Assembly: GCA_031256815.1 (NCBI GenBank)
Contig: JAIRPU010000157.1
Location: 1-23,871, forward strand
Source: Spirochaetaceae bacterium
GTDB taxonomy: Bacteria > Spirochaetota > Spirochaetia > Treponematales > Breznakiellaceae
DNA: 23,871 nucleotides
Reading direction: 5' to 3'
Below, in pieces: positions 7,058 through 14,800 of this stretch. The stretch's first letter is position 1. Each line of letters opens with the position of its first letter. The translations under genes were made by a program, and so were the position numbers. The notes under the pieces were generated by a model, which saw nothing but the letters and a program-made list of their open reading frames with translations, had not been told where the DNA came from and made no database searches.

Positions 7058-7560
7058 AATTCTATCCCAGGTCTTGCGGCAATGCCGGAATCAAACGGGT
7101 GTTTTATTTTGCGCATTTCTGTAATATAAGCGGCACATTCCACAAGCCACTGCGGCGGGTTGCGTCCTGTAAGCACAAGTTCGGAGTTTTCCAGCTCTGT
7201 AAATTCGCGCAGTTCTTTTTCGTTTATCATACCGGTATTAAGCGCATCAATAACTTCGTCAAGAATTAAAACTGTTTGTCCGGTTTTATTTATAATTTCT
7301 TTTATTTTGGAAAGTATTATTATTTGTTCATCACGGCATTGTTCTTTTTCTTTATCATTCATATTAAAAACAAATTTCATTTGTTTTTGAGAACGAATAA
7401 CCGGTATTCCCAGTTTTTCAAGCGAATTTATTTCGCCTGTGCCGCCGGATTTTAAAAATTGCGCTACAAGCACATTCATTTTATGCCCTGCCGCGCGCAT
7501 TGCAAGCCCAAACGCCGCGCTGGTTTTACCTTTGCCGTTTCCAATATAGAGATGAATCAT
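7054..7560 (-). CDS. cobO: Corrinoid adenosyltransferase (CobO/BtuR family)
   Basis: A 168-residue enzyme expected to transfer the adenosyl group of ATP to Co(I) corrinoids, making adenosylcobalamin. The N-terminal P-loop GNGKGKTSAAFGLAMRAAG (residues 7-25) is the variant typical of this family. VLILDEVIDALNTGMI (97-112) is the Walker B-like segment with the DE pair. TGRNPPQWLVECAAYITEM and the final HPFDSGIAARPGIEF complete the family pattern. It is shorter than the enterobacterial protein (about 196 residues), lacking the N-terminal extension, as in many anaerobes. It lies four bases after the hybrid kinase gene. GAGGAG in the kinase's last codons is rather far upstream to act as its ribosome site. 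It would supply cofactor for B12-dependent enzymes. Confidence 0.92.
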   Translation of the reverse strand: MIHLYIGNGKGKTSAAFGLAMRAAGHKMNVLVAQFLKSGGTGEINSLEKLGIPVIRSQKQMKFVFNMNDKEKEQCRDEQIIILSKIKEIINKTGQTVLILDEVIDALNTGMINEKELREFTELENSELVLTGRNPPQWLVECAAYITEMRKIKHPFDSGIAARPGIEF

Positions 7561-7564
7561 ATAA

Positions 7565-10558
7565 TTATGAGTTTAACTCCTCAATAAGTTTATTTATTTT
7601 TAATATCGAAGCTTCATAATCAAATTCGTTTATAAGGCTGCAGATTTCAGAAATTGCAGTTTCAGTTCCGGCGCTAAAGCTTACAGTGCTAATTTGCGCT
7701 GCGGCGCTTTCCGCCCTTTCCAGCGCGTTTGTTTCTCCGCGCATTACCCCGTTACAGTGCCCTGCAAGTGAATTAAGCTGTTCAATGAGCTTTTCGCGTT
7801 CTATTGGATGAGTTTCTTTAGCTGCGTTTTCCGCTGGAAGCGCTGCGTTTATTTCGCCGCTTAATGCGACAAGAGCTTCGCAAAAACGCGGCGTCTCTTC
7901 TGCGCAAAATTCTGTACGTCCGTCTTTTGAAGCGGTTTCCAGCGCAAACGCCGATTTGCGTAGCGATTCGCTTGAAAGCCCGGCGCAAATACCTTTTATT
8001 GCGTGAGCTTTCATTGAATAAGAAACCCAGTCTTCTTTTTTTAAAAACTGCATAAGTTCATTTGCAAGCTGTTCAGCTTCTTTGCAAAATTCAGAAATCA
8101 TTTGTAAATATATGCGCGTATTTTTATGTAAATAAGAAAGCCCCTTGTCTGTATCAAGAGATTCAATCTTTCTTAACGATTCAATTATTGCTTCATTTTT
8201 TGTATTTAATGTTTTTTCTGACAGGCTGGAATCCATAAAAACAATTTGTTCTTCCGGCAAAAATTGTATTATTATTTCGCTGAGTTTTTTAACTTCTATT
8301 GGTTTTGAAATAAAATCGTTCATGCCGGACTGCAAAAAAAAGTCGCGCATTCCGGCTATGGCATTTGCGGTAAGCGCCACAATTGGCATATCCCTGAAAT
8401 ATTCAGTGGCGCTGTCTTCGGGATTATACATTGAACGGATAATGCGGGTTGCTTCCACACCGTCAATTTCCGGCATCATGTGGTCCATAAAAACAATGTT
8501 GTACTTTTTCTTTTTTATTTTTTCTATGGCTTCCATGGCGGAAAGCGCTGTGTCTGCATTAATTCCATGTGTAGCCAAAAATCCAAGCGCAACGGTAAGG
8601 TTTATGGGCGCGTCATCTACAACAAGAACCTCCACGCTGCCGCGTACTTTAAAATTAAAATCATGTTCTTTTCGCACAAGAGCGCTGTCGCCGTGTATTA
8701 AAGGCAGCATAACTTTAAATGTGCTTCCCTTGCCGTAAACGCTTTCTACTTCAATTTTGCCGCCCATCATATTAACAAAACTGTTTGTAATTGCAAGTCC
8801 AAGCCCCGTGCCTGTAATGCCACGGTTCTTTGTTAAATCCACCTGTTCAAACGCCATAAAAATTTTTGGAATATCTTCTTCTTTTATTCCTATGCCTGTG
8901 TCGCGTACGGTAAAAACCATGTATTCGGCGCCGTTATCTTCGAGTAAATCCGCGTTAAACGATACAAAACCGGATTTTGTATATTTTACCGCATTGTTAA
9001 TTATATTGGTAACAATCTGGCGGATTCGCACTTCATCACCATAAATAACCGCCGGAAGTTTTTCAGAAAAAGAGTGAGAAAAAACTATCGACTTACTGGA
9101 CGATGTAAATACAGTAAGAGAACAAATATTATCGTATAAATCAAGAAGATTAAAATGAACAGGGCACAGCTCCATTTTGCCGGATTCAATTTTTGAAAAA
9201 TCAAGAATGTCATTTATAATCTGCAAAAGCGCGTGCGCCATTTTGCGTATGTCGGTAAAATAATTTTTTTGTGTTTTATCAAAATTATCCGTGCTGATAA
9301 GCTCGCTCATGCCAATAATTGCATTCATTGGCGTACGAATTTCGTGGCTCATTGAAGCAAGAAAGTTGCTCTTTGCCTTGTTTGCGTTTTCCGCCCTGTC
9401 GCGTTCTTCTTCGGCTTTTTCTTTTTCATGCAATAAATCTGCATTAAGCGAATGTATAATCCCGCTTAGGTTATCGCGGATTTTTGCAAACGCCGCATTC
9501 ATGCTGCCTATTTCGTCGCTGCGGCTTGTGTCAATTTCTACAGAAAAATCCTGCGCCGCAAGCGCAGACGCAATTTGTTCAATTTTTTTTATTGGCTTAA
9601 CAATAAAGCGCTGCGAAAGAACCCTTACCAGCAGACATGAAATTATAAAAACAATTACCGCTGCAACAATCATATTAATTAATAGTTTATCGGCGTCTTC
9701 AATAACTGCGGATTCCGGCACTGTTGTTACAATATACCAGTCTGCTGCCGGAATATGTATTGAACCTATAATTTGCCTGTTTTTCATAACAGAATAAGTT
9801 TCTGATTCAAGTATGTTATCGCGGCACCATTCAAATGAATTGTCTTTAAAAAAATCAACATTATATATTTTATTTGGATCTTGATGGCTTATATAGAACC
9901 CGTCTTTGTTAATAATAAAGGTCTGCTGTTCATCGTAATTGTTTCCCTGTTCTATAATTGAATAAATAAATTGAGGAAGTATAATGCCGCTCATTACGCC
10001 GGCGCTGCTTCCATCGTCATCAAGAATATCAATGGAAGCGATTGTAATAATTTCGTTTGTTACAGCGCTGCGCACAGGGCCTGTAAAAACAACATTTCCT
10101 TCGGCGCGTTTGGCTTTAATAAACCATTCTGTTTTAGTCTGGTCAAAATCATTGTCCGGAAATATATTTGCGCTGGCAACAAAAAAACCTCCTTTTGAAT
10201 TCCACTTTTGATTGCTGTATAAATTTATGCGCGTAAAATCTTCCTGCGCTTTATCTATGCGCTGCAGCATGGTTTTTATTTCGCCAAAATTTATTGCGCC
10301 GTCTTCTTTATCCTCCAGATAAGGAAGCACACTATACGCGGAAAGCCGCACACGTTCTGTCCATTTGCTGATGTTGTCTTTTGTTATGGCATACATTTGT
10401 TCAAGGCTGATTTTTATGGAATCTATTGAACGTTCATGAAGTCTGGCGGAAAGACTTTTGTAATATACAATAAAAAATGAAATCGTAATTAAACCGGATA
10501 TAACAAGAAATATCAGTGTTATTGTAAATGAAAGTGAAATTTCAATACGGCGCTTCAT
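7565..10558 (-). CDS. Hybrid sensor histidine kinase with Cache, HAMP, REC and HPt domains
   Basis: A 997-residue membrane phosphorelay protein. Domains in order: helix 1 (about 10-33); a periplasmic dCache-like sensor (about 40-280); helix 2 (about 291-312); HAMP (about 315-370); a short coiled coil (370-397); HisKA with phospho-acceptor H405 in SHEIRTP; HATPase with N-box N521, G1 DTGIGI (553-558) and G2 GTGLGL (583-588); a receiver with acidic pair near 648-649 and phospho-acceptor D692 in MDHMMPEIDG; an HPt with H852 in AHAIKG; and a C-terminal helical extension (about 915-997). No DNA-binding or enzymatic output is present, so phosphate must pass to a separate regulator, which is not encoded nearby. 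All catalytic residues are intact. Its ATG overlaps the thyX stop as ATGA, indicating translational coupling. Ligand unknown. Confidence 0.93.
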   Translation of the reverse strand: MKRRIEISLSFTITLIFLVISGLITISFFIVYYKSLSARLHERSIDSIKISLEQMYAITKDNISKWTERVRLSAYSVLPYLEDKEDGAINFGEIKTMLQRIDKAQEDFTRINLYSNQKWNSKGGFFVASANIFPDNDFDQTKTEWFIKAKRAEGNVVFTGPVRSAVTNEIITIASIDILDDDGSSAGVMSGIILPQFIYSIIEQGNNYDEQQTFIINKDGFYISHQDPNKIYNVDFFKDNSFEWCRDNILESETYSVMKNRQIIGSIHIPAADWYIVTTVPESAVIEDADKLLINMIVAAVIVFIISCLLVRVLSQRFIVKPIKKIEQIASALAAQDFSVEIDTSRSDEIGSMNAAFAKIRDNLSGIIHSLNADLLHEKEKAEEERDRAENANKAKSNFLASMSHEIRTPMNAIIGMSELISTDNFDKTQKNYFTDIRKMAHALLQIINDILDFSKIESGKMELCPVHFNLLDLYDNICSLTVFTSSSKSIVFSHSFSEKLPAVIYGDEVRIRQIVTNIINNAVKYTKSGFVSFNADLLEDNGAEYMVFTVRDTGIGIKEEDIPKIFMAFEQVDLTKNRGITGTGLGLAITNSFVNMMGGKIEVESVYGKGSTFKVMLPLIHGDSALVRKEHDFNFKVRGSVEVLVVDDAPINLTVALGFLATHGINADTALSAMEAIEKIKKKKYNIVFMDHMMPEIDGVEATRIIRSMYNPEDSATEYFRDMPIVALTANAIAGMRDFFLQSGMNDFISKPIEVKKLSEIIIQFLPEEQIVFMDSSLSEKTLNTKNEAIIESLRKIESLDTDKGLSYLHKNTRIYLQMISEFCKEAEQLANELMQFLKKEDWVSYSMKAHAIKGICAGLSSESLRKSAFALETASKDGRTEFCAEETPRFCEALVALSGEINAALPAENAAKETHPIEREKLIEQLNSLAGHCNGVMRGETNALERAESAAAQISTVSFSAGTETAISEICSLINEFDYEASILKINKLIEELNS

Positions 10559-11382
10559 GTTATTTTTGATTCAAAGATTTCTTTTTCGCGTCCTTCAAGC
10601 GAACATTTCTGGTTAGAAGCGGCTATTAATTTTTTTATTTCCAAAACTTCTGTTTTGGAAAATGTTACCGAACCGGTAATGTGTTTTTCAAATGAAGCGC
10701 AGGCTCTTGGCGCTACTTTTTTTGCTATATCCAAAAGCGCCTGCGCGTATAAACGAATCTCTTTTTGCGCATGGGCACCCAGGCGCAGTTCCAGAAAATG
10801 AAACAAATTATGTAAATCAATTTGCCAGTATATTTCGGTATATAGCGAAAGCGGAAGATTTATACGCGCAATTTCACGCGCAAGTCCTGAATCTATAAGA
10901 CTTTTATATTCATTGTAGGCGGTTTTTTGCCCGTCTATAAACGCGGCTCTTATTTGTTCTGCTTTTTGTTTTTCAAACGGTACGGTTTCGCGCGCCTGTT
11001 TGTTGTCGCTTGACTGTGGTGAAATGTCCTGCGCGTCCGGAACGTAAAAATCGTCTTTCATAACTGAATAGCGTCCTGAAATTTCGTTAAGCCTTGCGGT
11101 GCGGTGCCTGACCCACTGACGCGCTATAAAAATTGGCATCTTTATATGAAAAGTAAGAACTACCTGTTCAAATGGGCTTGTATGGCGATTACGCAAAAGA
11201 TAGTCTATAAGACCTGCATCTTCACGATAACTTTTTGTGCCTTCACCATAAGAAACACGCGCCGACTGTACAATCCGTTCATCACTGCCAAGATAATCTA
11301 CCAGGCGTATAAAGCCTTTGTCTAATACAGGAAACTCCTTGTCTAAAATATCTTCCGCTTCTTTTGATACACAATGAGCCAT
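10555..11382 (-). CDS. thyX: Flavin-dependent thymidylate synthase ThyX
   Basis: A 275-residue cytoplasmic enzyme that makes dTMP from dUMP using methylenetetrahydrofolate, FAD and NADPH. The family signature RHR-x7-S is present as R92-H93-R94 to S102 in RHRTARLNEISGRYS. The C-terminal LPLSLYTEIYWQIDLHNLFHFLELR block contains further substrate-binding positions. SARVSYGEGTK near residue 40 and RHTSPFEQV near 66 are also typical. GGAGAAAG precedes the ATG. Length is slightly above the usual 220-260 because of an extended C-terminal tail. Presence of ThyX suggests the organism may lack ThyA. It is the first gene of a unit with the hybrid kinase (4-base overlap) and cobO. Confidence 0.97.
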   Translation of the reverse strand: MAHCVSKEAEDILDKEFPVLDKGFIRLVDYLGSDERIVQSARVSYGEGTKSYREDAGLIDYLLRNRHTSPFEQVVLTFHIKMPIFIARQWVRHRTARLNEISGRYSVMKDDFYVPDAQDISPQSSDNKQARETVPFEKQKAEQIRAAFIDGQKTAYNEYKSLIDSGLAREIARINLPLSLYTEIYWQIDLHNLFHFLELRLGAHAQKEIRLYAQALLDIAKKVAPRACASFEKHITGSVTFSKTEVLEIKKLIAASNQKCSLEGREKEIFESKIT

Positions 11383-11400
11383 AAAACTTTCTCCAAAAAA

Positions 11401-11429
11401 AGTTTACACATAACTTAACTGTGGGGCAA
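11401..11429 (-). promoter_or_regulatory. Probable thyX promoter
   Basis: Minus strand: TTGCCC (11424-11429), a 17-base spacer, then TAAACT (11401-11406). Transcription would start only about 12 bases before the thyX ATG, just upstream of its GGAGAAAG, so the leader would be very short. Confidence 0.45.
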
Positions 11430-11494
11430 GCGGTGTGGAGAGGTCTGCCTGCGGTGCGCCGCCCCGCGCCCGCCTGCGGCGGCGTGCCGCCCGG

Positions 11495-11625
11495 TGGCCG
11501 CCTGGCCGTTGCTCAACCCCGCGCCCGCCTGCGGCGGGCGCGGGCTTAAAAACACCAGCGGCAGTTTCTGCCGGCACGCCGCCCTTACTTGTCCGTCTGT
11601 GTTAGGTTTTGTAAAGGCGGGGTTA
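11495..11625 (-). repeat. G+C-rich structured intergenic repeat, copy 1
   Basis: This block aligns with 12310-12430 in the same orientation. Shared segments are TGGCCGCCTGGCCGTTG at one end, GGGCTTAAA, GGCAGTTTCTGCCGGC, and GTTAGGTTTTGTAAAG-RCGGGGTTA at the other. It holds a perfect 12-bp hairpin with a TGC loop (11518-11544) and the smaller CGGCAG-TTT-CTGCCG hairpin. The stop codon of the 188-residue gene (11623-11625) is formed by the last three bases of the repeat. More G+C-rich sequence, apparently related, extends back to about 11430. Confidence 0.8.
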
Positions 11626-12189
11626 GTCTGTTTCCTGTTCGTATTCCTCGCTCCAGCCATGCCCGATTTCCCAATGCTCATCTACTAATTTTTCAAAAGG
11701 AACACTTTGCAGGTCAAATTCATCTTTTATCAAATCTATAATATGATTGTTAATCCAACTTCCGCACATAAGTTGAAACAAGCCATCCTGCGTTTCAAAA
11801 ATGCGGCCTCTGGGTATCTGCGTGTAATCTTTCATAAAAACGCTTGTATATTGATGTTTCGCTTTCGCTCTCATTTGTTGTTTTGCCCACCATGTTTTAT
11901 GCAGAGTTTTTATGGTTTTTAGTCCCTTGTCATTAAATTGCAGCTCACTTGCTTCAATCTTGCTTACGCCAAATAATTCATCAGTTTTTTCATCATACCA
12001 AAAAATACCGACTTTTGGTTCGTCCTGAAAATCAAAATTATCCGACATTGTTTTAATAACAGCCGCCCGTTCATGTCCGGACATTTCCCGCATTGTTGAT
12101 GTAGTTTCCAAAACACTCTCAAAAAGCCTGCAATTCTGCGCTTTTACCTTATAAATTGTATCTTCAAGGGTAAAATATAACAAGGGCAT
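11623..12189 (-). CDS. Conserved-looking hypothetical protein between repeats
   Basis: A 188-residue soluble protein with no signal peptide or membrane helix. I do not recognise the family. Notable segments are FDFQDEPKVGIFWYDEKTDELFGVSK near residue 52, and KHQYTSVFMKDYTQIPRGRIFE, QLMCGSWINNHIIDLIKDEF and VDEHWEIGHGWSEEY in the C-terminal half. The GRIFE, GSWI and HWEIGHGWS patterns look like conserved cores of a small gut-bacterial family of unknown role. The ATG is fixed because an in-frame TAA immediately precedes it; no good Shine-Dalgarno is visible. The gene is bounded on both sides by copies of a G+C-rich repeat and separates thyX from the DUF2344 operon, so it looks like an inserted accessory gene. 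It is A+T-rich compared with its flanks. Confidence 0.75.
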   Translation of the reverse strand: MPLLYFTLEDTIYKVKAQNCRLFESVLETTSTMREMSGHERAAVIKTMSDNFDFQDEPKVGIFWYDEKTDELFGVSKIEASELQFNDKGLKTIKTLHKTWWAKQQMRAKAKHQYTSVFMKDYTQIPRGRIFETQDGLFQLMCGSWINNHIIDLIKDEFDLQSVPFEKLVDEHWEIGHGWSEEYEQETD

Positions 12190-12309
12190 TTAAGCCGAAT
12201 TCAGCAATTCCTAGCGCGCCGCCTCGCGCCCGTCCGCTGTGGCGCGCTGCCCAACCCCCGCCTGCCTGTGGCGCGCCGTCCGGTGGCCGACTGTGGTCGC
12301 GCAGCATCG

Positions 12310-12430
12310 TGGCCGCCTGGCCGTTGCGCCCAGCCCCGCCCCCGCCGCGGGCTTAAACACCGGCGGCAGTTTCTGCCGGCGCGCCGCCATTATTTGTTCG
12401 CCGGTGTTAGGTTTTGTAAAGACGGGGTTA
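12310..12430 (-). repeat. G+C-rich structured intergenic repeat, copy 2
   Basis: Second copy, same orientation as 11495-11625. The upstream part (about 12212-12310) contains further short internal repetitions such as GTGGCGCGC at 12239 and 12269, and GTGGCCG near 12294 and 12310. A 10-bp inverted repeat, AACACCGGCG (12356-12365) against CGCCGGTGTT (12399-12408), is followed by AGGT, so GTTAGGT (12406-12412) closes the palindrome. The last 13 codons and stop of the DUF2344 gene lie inside the repeat. Confidence 0.78.
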
Positions 12431-12992
12431 AATCGTATAATTCGCTGAAAAGCTCAAAATATGGGCGTGGCGGCGCGGCGGGCAGCGCGGCAAGCACGGC
12501 GCGGCGGGTAAGTCCCCAAATACCGCCATCCGGAAAGCGCTGTTCGCGGTAATGTTTGTCTTCTTTTGCAGGAATACAATCTGTGCCGCCTTCAGTTTCG
12601 TATTCAAACCCCCAGAGAAGCGCTGCCGCGGAATATTTTTTAACCCCGTGGGGCACTGTAAAACACAGCGCATCTTCGGCAAAAACGCCTTCCGGCAATT
12701 TTTTGTTAATGGCGCTTATAAATTCAGATTTTTCTACATAATGCTGCATATCTGTAAGCGCTATTTCGGCTCTGGCCGCAATGCCAATGGCAAGCGGCGC
12801 GGCGTAATCAAGTTTAGGCATTGGATTAAAACCTTCTGTCCATGCAACAGGCAATCTTGCGGCTAAAAGCGCGCGCGAAAACACATCGATAAGCGAAAGA
12901 TGAGATAGCAGCGCCGCCTTACCTTTCTTTGAATAAGAAAAAAGAATTCTATGCGTTCCAGCTTCAAGCTCGTTGTTTTTTAAACAAAGCAT
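12390..12992 (-). CDS. Radical SAM-linked DUF2344 protein (TIGR03936 family)
   Basis: A 200-residue cytoplasmic protein of the DUF2344/TIGR03936 family, typically encoded beside a TIGR03960 radical SAM protein as here. It matches at HRILFSYSKKGKAALLSHLSLIDVFSRALLAARLP (about 13-47), WTEGFNPMPKLDYAAPLAIGIAARAEIA (about 51-78) and the PEGVFAEDA segment. The enzymatic role is not established; partnership with the radical SAM protein is the accepted inference. GGAGAAAAA precedes the ATG, which overlaps the 3' end of the radical SAM gene by 13 bases. The C-terminal tail is odd: from TPSLQNLTPANK onward it is encoded by the dispersed repeat, so the original terminus may have been replaced. Confidence 0.88.
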   Translation of the reverse strand: MLCLKNNELEAGTHRILFSYSKKGKAALLSHLSLIDVFSRALLAARLPVAWTEGFNPMPKLDYAAPLAIGIAARAEIALTDMQHYVEKSEFISAINKKLPEGVFAEDALCFTVPHGVKKYSAAALLWGFEYETEGGTDCIPAKEDKHYREQRFPDGGIWGLTRRAVLAALPAAPPRPYFELFSELYDLTPSLQNLTPANK

Positions 12993-14794
12993 TTTTTCTC
13001 CTGCTCAAACTGTTTGCAAATGCCGCATTTTTCGGTGCAGGGAGCGGCGCAGGCGGCGCTTGGTTCGCCGTTACGGGCGCGTTCCAGCTCGCGCGCAAGA
13101 AAATGCTCTGACACTCCGCTTTTTATGCCTTCCCAGGGGAGCGGTTTGCCCGGCTCTCTTGCGCAGGAATATTCTTTTACAAGTGCGGCGTTTTTTTCTA
13201 TAACGCGCAGCCATACATCGCGTTTAAAATGTTCACTCCATGCGTCAAGCCGGCAGCCTTCTTCAAACGCCTCTTCAACAAGAAGCGCTGCGCGTTCATC
13301 ACCTCTTGATATAATTCCTTCAAGAAAAGAGCATAATGAATCGTGTACGCTGACCTTATGCCCTTGTTTTTTTAGGGTTCCAAGCACATTGAATAGCGCT
13401 TCTTTTGCTTCATCCGGCTTTAACTGCTCTGCCCACTGAAAAGGGGTGTGCGGTTTTGGAATAAAAACTCCAACAGAAATACTAAAACGCATTCTGGTTT
13501 GTTTTGATGCGGCTTCAATAAATTTTATTATGGCCTGGGCTTCGGTATTTGGCTGAGAATCCTGTAAAACTCCCAATAATCCTATCATAAAATAGAATTT
13601 TGCGCTTTTGTATCCGTATTTTTTGGAAAGAGTTAGCATTTCGCACACTGTATTTAACGTAACCTGTTTATTTAGCGCCAGCTGCAAGGCGTCTAAAGGC
13701 GATTCTACGGCAAAAGTTAAAGAGCTTTTTCTAATACGCGAAATTTTTTCCAGAATTCCAAGAGAAAGAGTTGAAATATGAAGGCTTGGAAGTTGAAACG
13801 AAACACGTTCATCTGAATAACGATTGTTAAGCCGTTCTACAAGCGGCTCTAAATCATCGTAATCGCCTGACGAAAGCGAAGCAAGACTAATTTCACGAAA
13901 GCCTTCACGCACAAGCGCTTCCACCTCCGCTTCTATAAACTCAGCTTTTTTTTGCCGTGCAGGCCTGTACCAAATACCGGCATGGCAAAACCGGCAGCCA
14001 TTCGGGCAGCCGCGCATTATCTCTACCGTGCCATGCTGTTGAACAATACGCATGGATGGCAGAGGAAAAATCGCCGCCGGCTCCGCCGTTTTTCCAAAGT
14101 TTAAGTTTATGGCACGCCGCGCCTGCGGTTTTGCCGTTGTCCATACAGCAGGATGCGCGTTTATAATTTCAAGCAGCGCGCTGCGTTCGGCCCCGCGTTT
14201 TTTTGCTTCCCGTAATTCGCAGAGAAGCTCGAAAAAGTTTCCACAGGCGGCGTTTGCCGGCTTGACGCCGGGCGTTGTTCCTTCCGCTTCGCCTATCCAA
14301 AAAGCGTCAAAAAAAGGCGAAAAAGGTAATGGGTTTGAAACACAGGGGCCGCCGGCAATTAATATTGGGCTGTCTGTCCCGCGCTGTGAGGCGTGTAATG
14401 GTATTTGCGATGTCTTTAACATTGCAAGAATCGTTGTGGCGCATAATTCGTATGATAGCGTCCAAAGAAGCAAATCCGCTTCGCGCAGCACAAGCCCTGT
14501 TTCCAGCGCGTAAAGCGGTATGTTTTTTTTGTTAAGCAAGGCTTCAAAATCCGGCGCAGGCGCAAAAGCGCGGTCGCAAGATACGTCATCAAGCTCATTT
14601 ATTCGGTTGTAAATGATCTTTAACGCGTTATTCGACATTCCAATTTCGTAAAGGTCAGGAAATACGAAAACTGTTTGTAACAGCGCGTTACTTTTTGCTT
14701 TGGGGTTGAATTCTCCGCCAACGTAACGCGCCGGTGAAATGCAGTTTAAAAGCTCGTTTGGCGCCTCGGATAAAATATCAACGGCGCGTCTCAC
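12980..14794 (-). CDS. B12-binding-type radical SAM protein (TIGR03960 family)
   Basis: A 604-residue cytoplasmic iron-sulfur protein. The N-terminal third resembles the B12-binding-like Rossmann region (FVFPDLYEIGMSNNALKIIY near 43-62, ILIAGGPCVSNPLPFSPFFDAFWIGEAEG near 144-172). The radical SAM core has cluster cysteines C263, C267 and C270 in RGCPNGCRFCHAGIWYRP, followed by LASLSSGDYDDL and other barrel segments. The last 30 residues carry an extra cysteine cluster (CAAPCTEKCGICKQF plus KKC). Reaction unknown; the family is widespread and paired with DUF2344 proteins. The start is GTG at 14794, six bases after the zinc-ribbon gene's stop, with AGGA about 11 bases upstream. It overlaps the DUF2344 start by 13 bases, indicating coupled translation. 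Confidence 0.92.
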   Translation of the reverse strand: MRRAVDILSEAPNELLNCISPARYVGGEFNPKAKSNALLQTVFVFPDLYEIGMSNNALKIIYNRINELDDVSCDRAFAPAPDFEALLNKKNIPLYALETGLVLREADLLLWTLSYELCATTILAMLKTSQIPLHASQRGTDSPILIAGGPCVSNPLPFSPFFDAFWIGEAEGTTPGVKPANAACGNFFELLCELREAKKRGAERSALLEIINAHPAVWTTAKPQARRAINLNFGKTAEPAAIFPLPSMRIVQQHGTVEIMRGCPNGCRFCHAGIWYRPARQKKAEFIEAEVEALVREGFREISLASLSSGDYDDLEPLVERLNNRYSDERVSFQLPSLHISTLSLGILEKISRIRKSSLTFAVESPLDALQLALNKQVTLNTVCEMLTLSKKYGYKSAKFYFMIGLLGVLQDSQPNTEAQAIIKFIEAASKQTRMRFSISVGVFIPKPHTPFQWAEQLKPDEAKEALFNVLGTLKKQGHKVSVHDSLCSFLEGIISRGDERAALLVEEAFEEGCRLDAWSEHFKRDVWLRVIEKNAALVKEYSCAREPGKPLPWEGIKSGVSEHFLARELERARNGEPSAACAAPCTEKCGICKQFEQEKKCFV

Positions 14795-14800
14795 AGAAGC

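Noticed and set aside
8145..8738. Open frame of 197 codons opposite the kinase receiver region.
   Set aside because: It is antisense to conserved REC and HATPase motifs, with a serine-rich translation typical of shadow frames.
11415..11681. Open frames of 60-95 codons in both strands of the G+C-rich repeat blocks, including 12268-12552.
   Set aside because: Long frames are expected in sequence poor in A and T; translations are low-complexity Pro/Ala/Arg/Gly and differ between the two copies.
12202..12211. CAGCAATTCC shared with the inverted repeat at 23491-23500.
   Set aside because: A shared 10-mer is expected many times by chance in a window of this size.
11383..12430. Possible CRISPR array, suggested by the repeated G+C-rich blocks.
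   Set aside because: Only two long copies about 800 bases apart with a gene between them; no short regularly spaced repeats.
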